A stretch of 7,998 nt of DNA from the NCBI GenBank assembly GCA_031262845.1, contig JAISGZ010000031.1, positions 1 through 7,998 on the forward strand, in the 5' to 3' direction. The notes below the pieces were generated by a model. The model worked only from the letters and a program-made list of their open reading frames with translations. It was not told the origin of the DNA and did no database searches. The DNA is from Propionibacteriaceae bacterium. GTDB lineage: Bacteria; Actinomycetota; Actinomycetes; Propionibacteriales; Propionibacteriaceae. A program made the position numbers and the translations under genes. Position 1 is the first letter of the stretch; each line of letters starts with the position of its first letter. Positions 1-5,027 of this stretch are shown here, in pieces.

Positions 1-174
1 GGCGCCCATCTGATCGGTCCCGACGTGACCGAGTTGCTGCCGGAATTGACCCTGGCCCAGATGTGGGATCTGACGGCCGCTGAGATCGGCCGCAACATCC
101 ACGCCCATCCAACGCTGTCCGAAGCTCTCAAAGAAGCTGCTGAAGGCATCACCGGCCACATGATCAACTTCTGA
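1..174 (+). CDS. lpd: Dihydrolipoamide dehydrogenase (E3), C-terminal fragment
   Basis: The open frame enters from the left edge and stops at TGA 172-174, giving the last 57 residues. They match the dimerisation domain of dihydrolipoamide dehydrogenase, the FAD enzyme that reoxidises dihydrolipoyl groups of the pyruvate and 2-oxoglutarate dehydrogenase complexes with NAD+. The family signature HAHPTLSE is at visible residues 34-41; its His36 and Glu41 correspond to the catalytic His-Glu pair that the partner subunit supplies to the disulfide site. The terminal GHMINF is typical of actinobacterial Lpd, including that of Mycobacterium. The FAD- and NAD-binding domains and the redox CxxxxC lie outside the window. 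No acetyltransferase or dehydrogenase partner gene follows, so the gene appears to end its unit. Identification from this short tail is strong for the family; which complex it serves cannot be told. Confidence 0.9.
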   Translation, partial: GAHLIGPDVTELLPELTLAQMWDLTAAEIGRNIHAHPTLSEALKEAAEGITGHMINF

Positions 175-180
175 GCCCGG

Positions 181-230
181 CTGAGCCAGGTCTGAGCCAG
201 GGCAGTAGCTCGTGGTTGCTGGTCACCACG
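181..230 (+). other. Direct repeat and small hairpin downstream of lpd
   Basis: The decamer CTGAGCCAGG occurs at 181-190 and again at 192-201. It is followed by a small hairpin with CGTGGT at 211-216 and ACCACG at 225-230 around an 8-base loop. There is no T run, so this is at best a weak terminator for lpd. The repeat is short and may be chance. Confidence 0.25.
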
Positions 231-278
231 GACTGACCGTGAGAATCGTGTCTGGGAACCGTCCCTCCTGACGTGAAA

Positions 279-287
279 TGTCATAAT
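279..287 (+). promoter_or_regulatory. Possible extended -10 promoter upstream of the YbjN gene
   Basis: TGTCATAAT fits an extended -10 (TGnTATAAT) with one mismatch and lies in an AT-rich patch unusual for this window. I find no convincing -35 at 16-18 bases upstream, which extended -10 promoters can tolerate. A transcript would start near 294 and carry about 80 bases of leader before the YbjN start codon. The reverse strand of the same patch also reads TATTAT, so direction is uncertain. Confidence 0.25.
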
Positions 288-359
288 ATGGCTTATCGGA
301 CAATCTCAACAGTCGGTCAACTGGGACACCCGGTATCGCCGACCGTGACCAGACCGGCT

Positions 360-365
360 TAGAAT
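360..365 (+). promoter_or_regulatory. -10 element of a leaderless promoter for the YbjN gene
   Basis: TAGAAT fits the actinobacterial TAnnnT -10 and is followed by exactly 7 bases and then ATG at 373. That is the spacing seen for leaderless transcripts, in which transcription begins at the first base of the start codon. There is no Shine-Dalgarno sequence before either in-frame ATG, which agrees. A clear -35 is not visible. Confidence 0.45.
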
Positions 366-372
366 GGCCGCC

Positions 373-837
373 ATGGCGACTCCAACTCAGCAGCCGGTGA
401 TAGCCGGGGTTCCGGCACCACTGAGCCGCGAACGGATCGAACAGGCGTTACAACGTCATTCGTGGTCGTACCAGGTCGATAGCGACGGCGATGTCGGCGG
501 TATCTGGAACGGCAATACGTTCTATTTCTTCGTCACCGGCGAGCAGGACGAGATTCTCCACATCCAGTCACGCTGGCATGTCACGCTGGACATCGATCAG
601 CGCCTGGAAGCTCTCCAAGCCATCGACGACTGGCATCGGGAACGGCTCTGGCCCAAGGCCTACACTCAGGTCGATGACCGAGGTAACGTCATCATCGTCG
701 CCGAACACGCCGTCGACTGGGAATTTGGCTTGACCGACGACCAATTGTTCCAAACCCTGCTCTGCGCGGTGGCCGCCTCGCTCGGCCTATTCGACTACCT
801 GGCTCAGCATTTCCAGATTGACGCCAACGCCATCTGA
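373..837 (+). CDS. YbjN domain-containing protein
   Basis: A 154-residue protein of the actinobacterial YbjN family (putative bacterial sensory transduction regulator fold). In E. coli YbjN overproduction affects motility and stress traits; the actinobacterial members have no established biochemical role. The family pattern is clear: PLSRERIEQAL near residues 17-27, GDVGGIWNGNTFYFF near 39-53, then GEQDEILHI, an RLWPKAY segment and AEHAVDWEFGLTDDQL towards the end. There is no signal peptide or membrane helix, so it should be cytosolic. An in-frame ATG also exists at 364, but it overlaps the TAGAAT -10 and neither ATG has a ribosome binding site, so I prefer the leaderless start at 373. The gene stands alone, with 198 bases upstream and 188 downstream, which suggests its own transcript. 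Family assignment is solid; function is unknown. Confidence 0.8.
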   Translation: MATPTQQPVIAGVPAPLSRERIEQALQRHSWSYQVDSDGDVGGIWNGNTFYFFVTGEQDEILHIQSRWHVTLDIDQRLEALQAIDDWHRERLWPKAYTQVDDRGNVIIVAEHAVDWEFGLTDDQLFQTLLCAVAASLGLFDYLAQHFQIDANAI

Positions 838-908
838 AACTTCCGACCAGGCTTGTCTCATGTGCCAACCGGCGGGTCAATTGCCCGGGTGCGGAGTGGC
901 TGACTGAT

Positions 909-914
909 TAGAAT
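909..914 (+). promoter_or_regulatory. Possible -10 of the PPi-PFK promoter
   Basis: TAGAAT lies inside a small perfect palindrome, GATTAGAATC (907-916). It is the best TAnnnT hexamer between the YbjN gene and the phosphofructokinase gene. A -35 at standard spacing is poor; TTGCCC at 881-886 is 22 bases away, too far. If used, the mRNA would start near 921 and have about 105 bases of leader. Confidence 0.3.
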
Positions 915-979
915 CAGACCCAATGTGATCGACCGAGGTCAGACAACGTTGATGCCGACGGTCGAGATTGATTACGGGG

Positions 980-1001
980 CGGGCTGGCGAGACCGGACCC
1001 G
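980..1001 (+). other. Leader hairpin upstream of the PPi-PFK ribosome binding site
   Basis: CGGG 980-983 pairs with CCCG 998-1001 and CTGG 984-987 pairs with CCGG 993-996 (one G-U), with a bulged A at 997 and a 5-base loop. The fold sits 10 bases before the purine-rich ribosome binding site GAGGAAGG (1012-1019). It could shape translation initiation, but a short GC-rich stem can arise by chance. Confidence 0.25.
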
Positions 1002-1025
1002 TGACCGTCGTGAGGAAGGTCTGCC

Positions 1026-2222
1026 ATGGTCCAGCGAGTAGCCATTTTGACAGCCGGTGGTTTTGCCCCCTGTTTGAGCGCCGCCGTCGGTCAATTGATT
1101 CAGCGGTACACCGAGGTTGGACCCGACTGGGACATCATCTGTTATCGCCACGGCTACGAAGGCCTACTCAAAGGTGATTACATCGAAGTCACGCCGGCCG
1201 TGAGGGCCAAAGCCCACTTGCTGCGTCGCTATGGTGGCTCCCCGATCGGTAACTCCCGGGTCAAATTGACCAATACGGCCGACTGCGTCAAGCGGGGCCT
1301 GATTTCCGAAGGCGCCGATGCCCTCGACGTGGCCGCTAGCCGCTTAGAAACTGACGGCGTCGATATTCTCCACACCGTCGGCGGTGATGATACGAACACC
1401 ACGGCGGCCGATTTGGCTGAGTATCTGGCCGATCACAATTACGACCTGACCGTTGTCGGCCTGCCGAAAACGATCGACAACGACATCGTGCCGGTCCGCC
1501 AGTCACTCGGGGCCGACACCGCCGCCGAACAAGGTGCCCGCTTCGCTAGCAACGTGATCGCGGAACACAACGCCGGCCCCAATACCTTGATCATTCACGA
1601 AGTCATGGGCCGCAATTGTGGCTGGCTGACCGCCGCCACGGCTCAGAAATACCGTCAGTGGTTGATGGACCAAGAATGGCTGCCGGGAATTGGCTTGTCC
1701 CAGGACGCTTGGGATATTCACGGCCTCTACGTGCCGGAGCAACCGTTTGATGTCGCCGCCGAAGCCAAACGCTTGTCCGGCGTCATGAAGGCAACCGGCT
1801 GTGTCAACCTGTTCCTGTCCGAAGGGGCGGGCGTGGAGACGATCGTGGCCGAGTTGGAGGCCTCTGGTGAGCCAGTCCCCCGCGATGCTTTCGGCCACAT
1901 CCGGCTGGAGAAGATCAACCCCGGCGAATGGTTCGCCCGCCAGTTCGCCGAACGGATCGGCGCCCAGAAGGTCTTGGTCCAGAAGTCGGGCTACTTCTCT
2001 CGTTCCGCTCCCGCCAACGAGGTTGATCTCCAGTTGATCGACGAAATGGTCGATCTGGCGGTCAGCAGCGCCCTCGACCAGGTGCCGGGTGTCATCGGCC
2101 ACGACGAAGACGACAACGATATTTTGCGGCCGATCGAATTCCCGCGGATCGCCGGTCACAAGGCCTTTGACGTCAGTCAGACCTGGTTCCGGGAGATGCT
2201 GACGGACATCGGTCAAGTCTGA
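1026..2222 (+). CDS. pfp: Pyrophosphate-dependent 6-phosphofructokinase
   Basis: A 398-residue enzyme that reversibly phosphorylates fructose 6-phosphate to fructose 1,6-bisphosphate using PPi, letting the step run in glycolysis or gluconeogenesis. The N-terminus VAILTAGGFAPCLS is the phosphate-donor loop. GGDDTNTT starts at residue 119 and PKTIDND at 147. Asp122 replaces the Gly of ATP-dependent enzymes (GGDGS), and Lys148 replaces the Gly of PGTIDND; in the PFK family these two residues mark PPi use. Asp151 is the expected catalytic base. MGR (194-196) and SEGAG (265-269) are substrate-binding motifs. Length and sequence resemble the Propionibacterium freudenreichii PFP as I remember it. 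The start is supported by GAGGAAGG (1012-1019), 6 bases before ATG. It appears monocistronic, with a hairpin after the stop. The enzyme is cytosolic and intact. Confidence 0.95.
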   Translation: MVQRVAILTAGGFAPCLSAAVGQLIQRYTEVGPDWDIICYRHGYEGLLKGDYIEVTPAVRAKAHLLRRYGGSPIGNSRVKLTNTADCVKRGLISEGADALDVAASRLETDGVDILHTVGGDDTNTTAADLAEYLADHNYDLTVVGLPKTIDNDIVPVRQSLGADTAAEQGARFASNVIAEHNAGPNTLIIHEVMGRNCGWLTAATAQKYRQWLMDQEWLPGIGLSQDAWDIHGLYVPEQPFDVAAEAKRLSGVMKATGCVNLFLSEGAGVETIVAELEASGEPVPRDAFGHIRLEKINPGEWFARQFAERIGAQKVLVQKSGYFSRSAPANEVDLQLIDEMVDLAVSSALDQVPGVIGHDEDDNDILRPIEFPRIAGHKAFDVSQTWFREMLTDIGQV

Positions 2223-2237
2223 TCAGGACTCCCCTAA

Positions 2238-2270
2238 CGGCTGCTGACAGCGCTTCTCAGTCAGCAGCTG
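2238..2270 (+). terminator. Hairpin terminator candidate after pfp
   Basis: GCTGCTGAC at 2240-2248 pairs perfectly with GTCAGCAGC at 2260-2268 around an 11-base loop. One G-U and one more pair extend the stem to 11. It begins 16 bases after the pfp stop. There is no T tract on either strand, as in many actinobacterial terminators. It lies between convergent genes and could serve either. Confidence 0.5.
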
Positions 2271-2330
2271 ACGCTGAGTGATGGGCCCGGATGAGACGAC
2301 GGGCCATCCACGCCGATCCGTGGCGCGTCC

Positions 2331-2371
2331 AAACCGTCGGAAGGACTGGTCTTAGTTCGTGTGACGACGGT
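2331..2371 (-). terminator. Possible terminator after the second MerR gene
   Basis: On the minus strand ACCGTCG (2371-2365) pairs with CGACGGT (2339-2333), leaving a 25-base loop. Two Ts (2332-2331) continue the T that ends the stem. It starts 2 bases past the MerR stop codon. The loop is long, so support is only moderate. Confidence 0.3.
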
Positions 2372-2372
2372 C

Positions 2373-2921
2373 TTAAGCGGCCCGGCGCTTGGCTTGGCGG
2401 CGGGCCGCGAGTTCATCGGTCCAAATCTGATCGTCATCGGCCCGTTGCTGCGGTAAGTCGGTCAGACTGCCCTCGATATCGTGCCAAACGGCGCCCAGGG
2501 CGATGCCGAACATCGCTTGGCCGCCCTTCAGCAGGTCGATGACTTCGTTGTCACTGGTGCATTCGAAGACTGACGAGCCGTCCGACATGAGCGTGATTTG
2601 GCTGAGGTCTTCGGTCCCCCGGGCCCGCAGGTGGTCGATCGCGGTCCGGATTTGTTGGAGTGAAATCCCGGCGTCGAGTAAGCGGCGGATGACGCGCAGT
2701 AAGAGCAGGTCCCGGAAGCTGTACAACCGTTGGCTGCCGGAGCCGGCGGCATCGCGAATCTCGGGCACCACCAGGCCGGTCCGGGCCCAATAATCGAGCT
2801 GCCGGTAGGTGATCCCAGCCGCTTGGCAAGCCACTGGGCCGCGGTAGCCGATATTGGCGGGGATGGGGGCGAAATCGCCGTCGAACAAAGTCTCCTGGGT
2901 GTTGTGGAGCTTCGACGCCAT
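2373..2921 (-). CDS. MerR-family transcriptional regulator, Rv1830-like
   Basis: A 182-residue regulator. Residues about 25-98 form a MerR winged-helix DNA-binding domain, with GYRGPVACQAAGITYRQLDY leading into helix-turn-helix and wing residues (GSGSQRLYSF at 60-69), then the dimerisation helix. The C-terminal part contains an ITLMSDGSSVFECTSDNEV-type segment and GGQAMFGIA, as in the mycobacterial Rv1830 family from memory. No cysteine cluster typical of metal-sensing MerR proteins is seen, so the signal is unknown. I chose ATG 2921 because AGGA (2928-2931) lies 6 bases upstream; a TTG at 2978 in frame would add 19 unconserved-looking residues and begin inside the dyad. In mycobacteria and streptomycetes this gene follows an FHA gene, an FtsR-like MerR gene and a DUF151 nuclease gene; here the DUF151 gene is missing. 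It has its own promoter (3000-3028). Confidence 0.85.
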   Translation of the reverse strand: MASKLHNTQETLFDGDFAPIPANIGYRGPVACQAAGITYRQLDYWARTGLVVPEIRDAAGSGSQRLYSFRDLLLLRVIRRLLDAGISLQQIRTAIDHLRARGTEDLSQITLMSDGSSVFECTSDNEVIDLLKGGQAMFGIALGAVWHDIEGSLTDLPQQRADDDQIWTDELAARRQAKRRAA

Positions 2922-2970
2922 GAGGGTTCCTGGGCTTTCTCGTCGCGTGGTCCGGCCGTTCCCGGATCGG

Positions 2971-2991
2971 GTGACCAACCCGGTTGATCAC
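2971..2991. promoter_or_regulatory. Dyad (operator candidate) at the second MerR promoter
   Basis: GTGACCAAC (2971-2979) and GTTGATCAC (2983-2991) are inverted copies with one mismatch in 9, separated by CCG. For a transcript starting near 2993 on the minus strand the dyad covers about +3 to +23. A dyad at that place is a plausible repressor site, perhaps for this MerR protein or for the FtsR-like one. No binding is shown. Confidence 0.4.
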
Positions 2992-2999
2992 TGGGAGCA

Positions 3000-3028
3000 A
3001 CGCTAGGCGAGGCGGTCAAACTGGTCAA
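3000..3028 (-). promoter_or_regulatory. Promoter of the second MerR gene
   Basis: Reading the minus strand, TTGACC (3028-3023) is followed after exactly 17 bases by TAGCGT (3005-3000). This matches the actinobacterial housekeeping consensus (TTGACA, 17, TAnnnT) better than any other site in the window. A second TTGACC copy lies at 3019-3014, 9 bases downstream of the first. The start would be near 2993, giving a leader of about 70 bases. Confidence 0.55.
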
Positions 3029-3060
3029 TCACCGTTCGTCTCTCCCCCGGCGGTGGGCGT

Positions 3061-3098
3061 GTCTCAAGTCTCAACCTGAGCCTGACGCCTCACCTGAG
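3061..3098. repeat. Short tandem and near-direct repeats between the two MerR genes
   Basis: GTCTCAA is repeated head to tail at 3061-3067 and 3068-3074. On the minus strand CTCAGGTGAG (3098-3089) recurs nearly as CTCAGGTTGAG (3080-3070). The stretch directly follows the FtsR-like stop codon. It could be a leftover of the missing gene, a binding-site cluster or chance. Confidence 0.35.
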
Positions 3099-3099
3099 G

Positions 3100-3789
3100 T
3101 CACTGATCCAAGGCGGTCTGCATGAGGGCGGCGTGCGCGTGCATCATGAGGTCTGCCACCTCGATCGTCGTCCGGCGCATGACATCCCGGCGCCGGCTAT
3201 ACGGGGCGACGGCCTGTTCGATCAACCCGATTTCGCGTTCGGCGGCCAATTTGACGGCTCGCAGATGCCGGGCGTCCATCCCGAAGGGTACGAGTTTGCG
3301 GGCCACGACGGCCACCGTCAAGGCTTCCCAACCGTAGAAAGCCGTGCCCCGGCGGGGCCGGATGATCTGGTGCCGCTCCAGTTCGACCAAGGTCGCCTCG
3401 GCCAGCCCAGAACGTTCCAACAATTGGCTGCGGGAAAGTTTGAGCGGCCGAGTATTCAGTCCTCGGTCGCCCAGTGAAGAACGCTCGGGGACGGGTGGCG
3501 CCGGAATCGGTTCAACCGGTTCGACCGACGGCGGATCAATCCCCTGGTCGATCATTTCCAAGTGTTCGCGGATGACTTTGAGCGGCAGATAGTGATTTTT
3601 TTGAGCCGAGAGCACGTAACGCAGCCGTTCGATGTCGGCCTGGCTGTAGCGCCGGTAACCCGATGGGGCCCGCTCGGGCGAGAGCAAGCCCTCCGATTCC
3701 AGATAACGAATCTTGGAAATCGAAATATCGGGGTATTCCGGTTTAACGGCCGCCAGGACCTGACCGATACTGCGATACGGCTGGGCCAT
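3100..3789 (-). CDS. ftsR: MerR-family regulator, FtsR-like
   Basis: A 229-residue regulator resembling mycobacterial Rv1828 and corynebacterial FtsR, which is reported to influence ftsZ expression and cell division. The MerR DNA-binding domain spans residues about 6-80: SIGQVLAAVKPEYPDISISK, the wing residues SGYRRYS at 43-49, and QKNHYLPLKVIREHL at 63-77. A proline-rich linker follows (about 85-102), then a second helical region from about 116 (KLSRSQLLERSGL) with EALTVAVVARKLVPFGMDARHL at 155-176, probably the dimer or effector part. Its ATG (3789-3787) shares one base with the stop codon of the upstream FHA gene, and only a weak GGGA precedes it, so translation is probably coupled to that gene. 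The paired FHA and FtsR-like arrangement is conserved in Actinobacteria. Assignment is strong at family level; targets here are unknown. Confidence 0.85.
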   Translation of the reverse strand: MAQPYRSIGQVLAAVKPEYPDISISKIRYLESEGLLSPERAPSGYRRYSQADIERLRYVLSAQKNHYLPLKVIREHLEMIDQGIDPPSVEPVEPIPAPPVPERSSLGDRGLNTRPLKLSRSQLLERSGLAEATLVELERHQIIRPRRGTAFYGWEALTVAVVARKLVPFGMDARHLRAVKLAAEREIGLIEQAVAPYSRRRDVMRRTTIEVADLMMHAHAALMQTALDQ

Positions 3790-4280
3790 CAGCGATTCCC
3801 GCTCGGCCCAGCAAAAAACATCAGCCGGTATTTCCCGATTTGAACCTCGTCACCGGTCCGTAATTCAACCGGCGCCGAAATCAGCGACCGGTTGACGTAG
3901 GTGCCGTTGAGGCTGGATTTATCGGACACCGTCCAATGGCCATCGACGCGCGCGAAAACGGCGTGGCGGCGGGAAACCGTGATGTCGTCGAGAAAAACCA
4001 CATTCTGGGGATGACGGCCGGCCACCACCTGATCGTCTTTCAGTAAATAGCGGGCCCCTTGACCCGGGCCGCGGGCCACGATCAAGAGCGCTGAACCGGC
4101 TGGCAGGGCTTCAATTGCCCGAATCTCATCCGGCGTTAAATCATCGGCTACGGTCGGCTCTTCGAACTGTGTCAAAACCACGGTCGAATCCCGGGCCGGG
4201 TTGAGCCGAGCGCCGCAATATGGACAGAAATTCACGGGGTCAGTAACCTCACGGCCGCAGGACGGACATGTCATGGTCAC
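3789..4280 (-). CDS. Zinc-ribbon and FHA domain protein, GarA/OdhI-like
   Basis: A 163-residue protein with an N-terminal four-cysteine zinc ribbon (CPSC at 5-8, CPYC at 19-22) and a C-terminal forkhead-associated domain at about 64-155. FHA phosphothreonine-binding signatures are present: GRHP (Arg89), SRRH (Ser103) and NGTYVN (Asn125). The FHA part closely resembles mycobacterial GarA and corynebacterial OdhI, which inhibit 2-oxoglutarate dehydrogenase until Ser/Thr kinases phosphorylate an N-terminal ETTS motif. That motif is not seen here. The nearest candidates are Thr33 and Thr37 in DSTVVLTQF, just after the zinc ribbon. GGAGG lies 5 bases before the chosen GTG 4280; an ATG two codons later is possible. 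It is the first gene of a pair with the FtsR-like gene, overlapping by one base. The protein should be cytosolic; the 2-oxoglutarate role is inferred from the FHA domain only. Confidence 0.85.
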   Translation of the reverse strand: MTMTCPSCGREVTDPVNFCPYCGARLNPARDSTVVLTQFEEPTVADDLTPDEIRAIEALPAGSALLIVARGPGQGARYLLKDDQVVAGRHPQNVVFLDDITVSRRHAVFARVDGHWTVSDKSSLNGTYVNRSLISAPVELRTGDEVQIGKYRLMFFAGPSGNR

Positions 4281-4378
4281 TCTTCCCTCCCATCTCAGGC
4301 TCCAAGTCAGTCAACCGCCGCCGTTCAACCCAATCACAGACGACCAGCCACCTGAGGACTCAGTTTAAGCCCAAAGTT

Positions 4379-4403
4379 AGCTAGCCGCCGGTAGCGGCTA
4401 ACC
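4379..4403 (-). terminator. Terminator candidate overlapping the stop of the HIT gene
   Basis: On the minus strand TAGCCGC (4400-4394) pairs with GCGGCTA (4388-4382) around a 5-base loop. Wobble and further pairs lengthen the stem to about 10, and CTTT follows a few bases later. The first TAG of the stem is the stop codon of the HIT gene, so the last codons lie in the hairpin. It would separate the thrS unit from the FHA/MerR unit. Confidence 0.4.
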
Positions 4404-5027
4404 GGCCACGTCGAACTTGGCGGTTGACCACGCCGACCGTAACCGGTCGCGCGTGTCGGTCAACAACTGGGGTAGGGCTCGGGTTTGAGCGATGATCGGG
4501 AAAAAGTTGGAATCGCCGCTCCACCGCGGGACGACGTGCTGGTGGAGATGCTGGGCGATACCGGCGCCGGCCGTGGTGCCCTGATTCATGCCGAGATTAA
4601 ATCCGGCCGGATGGGACAGGGCCCGGGTCACTCGCATCGCTTGTTGGGTCAGCGCCGCGACTTCGGCGGTTTCGGCGACCGTCAAATCGGTGTAATCGGC
4701 GACGTGGCGATAGGGGCAAATCAACAGGTGGCCCGAGTTATAGGGAAATAAATTGAGGACGGCGTAAGCCAGTTTCCCCTGGTGGACGACGAGATTGTCG
4801 GCCTCGGGCAGGCTGGGGGCGGCGCAAAAAGGACAGACAGGCTCCTTCGTCGTGGCCTGGTGGGAGTCGATGTAGACCTGACGATGGGGTGTCCACAAGC
4901 GTTGATAGCCGTCGGGCGGACCTGGGTAGAGAGCCGGCGACTCGGTCACCGGTGTGTCGGGAGAGGCGGCCGGTTCAGCCGCTCCGGCCGACTCGGCCGG
5001 TGTAACTGGCTGCTGATCAGAACTCAT
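4398..5027 (-). CDS. HIT-family protein, probable diadenosine tetraphosphate phosphorylase
   Basis: A 209-residue histidine-triad protein resembling mycobacterial Rv2613c, an Ap4A phosphorylase that splits Ap4A with phosphate to ATP and ADP. The HIT motif is HLHQHVV at residues 160-166 (His160, 162, 164; the middle one is the expected nucleophile). Family segments are RLWTPHRQVYI (43-53), YAVLNLFPYNSGHLLICPYR (88-107), GFNLGMNQG (142-150) and VVPRWSGDSNF (165-175). CPFC at 65-68 may bind zinc, as in several HIT families. Residues 1-40 are a low-complexity Ala/Pro/Ser/Glu tail. The ATG overlaps the thrS stop codon as ATGA, so the two are almost certainly co-translated, the same order as in Mycobacterium. 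The neighbour supports a role in clearing Ap4A made by the synthetase. In Mycobacterium pgsA and pim genes follow; here a different unit does. Confidence 0.88.
   Translation of the reverse strand: MSSDQQPVTPAESAGAAEPAASPDTPVTESPALYPGPPDGYQRLWTPHRQVYIDSHQATTKEPVCPFCAAPSLPEADNLVVHQGKLAYAVLNLFPYNSGHLLICPYRHVADYTDLTVAETAEVAALTQQAMRVTRALSHPAGFNLGMNQGTTAGAGIAQHLHQHVVPRWSGDSNFFPIIAQTRALPQLLTDTRDRLRSAWSTAKFDVAG

Noticed and set aside
873..887. CGGGT-CAATT-GCCCG hairpin after the YbjN gene
   Set aside because: The stem has only 5 pairs including a G-U and no T run follows.
1503..2216. A 237-codon open frame on the minus strand opposite pfp
   Set aside because: It lies wholly within a conserved PPi-PFK gene, with no recognisable domain, so it is a shadow of the real gene.
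2922..2978. TTG start at 2978 for the second MerR gene
   Set aside because: It would begin within the dyad and add 19 residues unlike the family; ATG 2921 has AGGA 6 bases upstream.
4352..4363. CTGAG-GA-CTCAG inverted repeat and TAAACT -10-like hexamer (4367-4362, minus strand) before the FHA gene
   Set aside because: The loop is only 2 bases and the hexamer has no acceptable -35, so neither is enough to call a promoter or operator, although the FHA unit probably has a promoter somewhere in 4281-4397.
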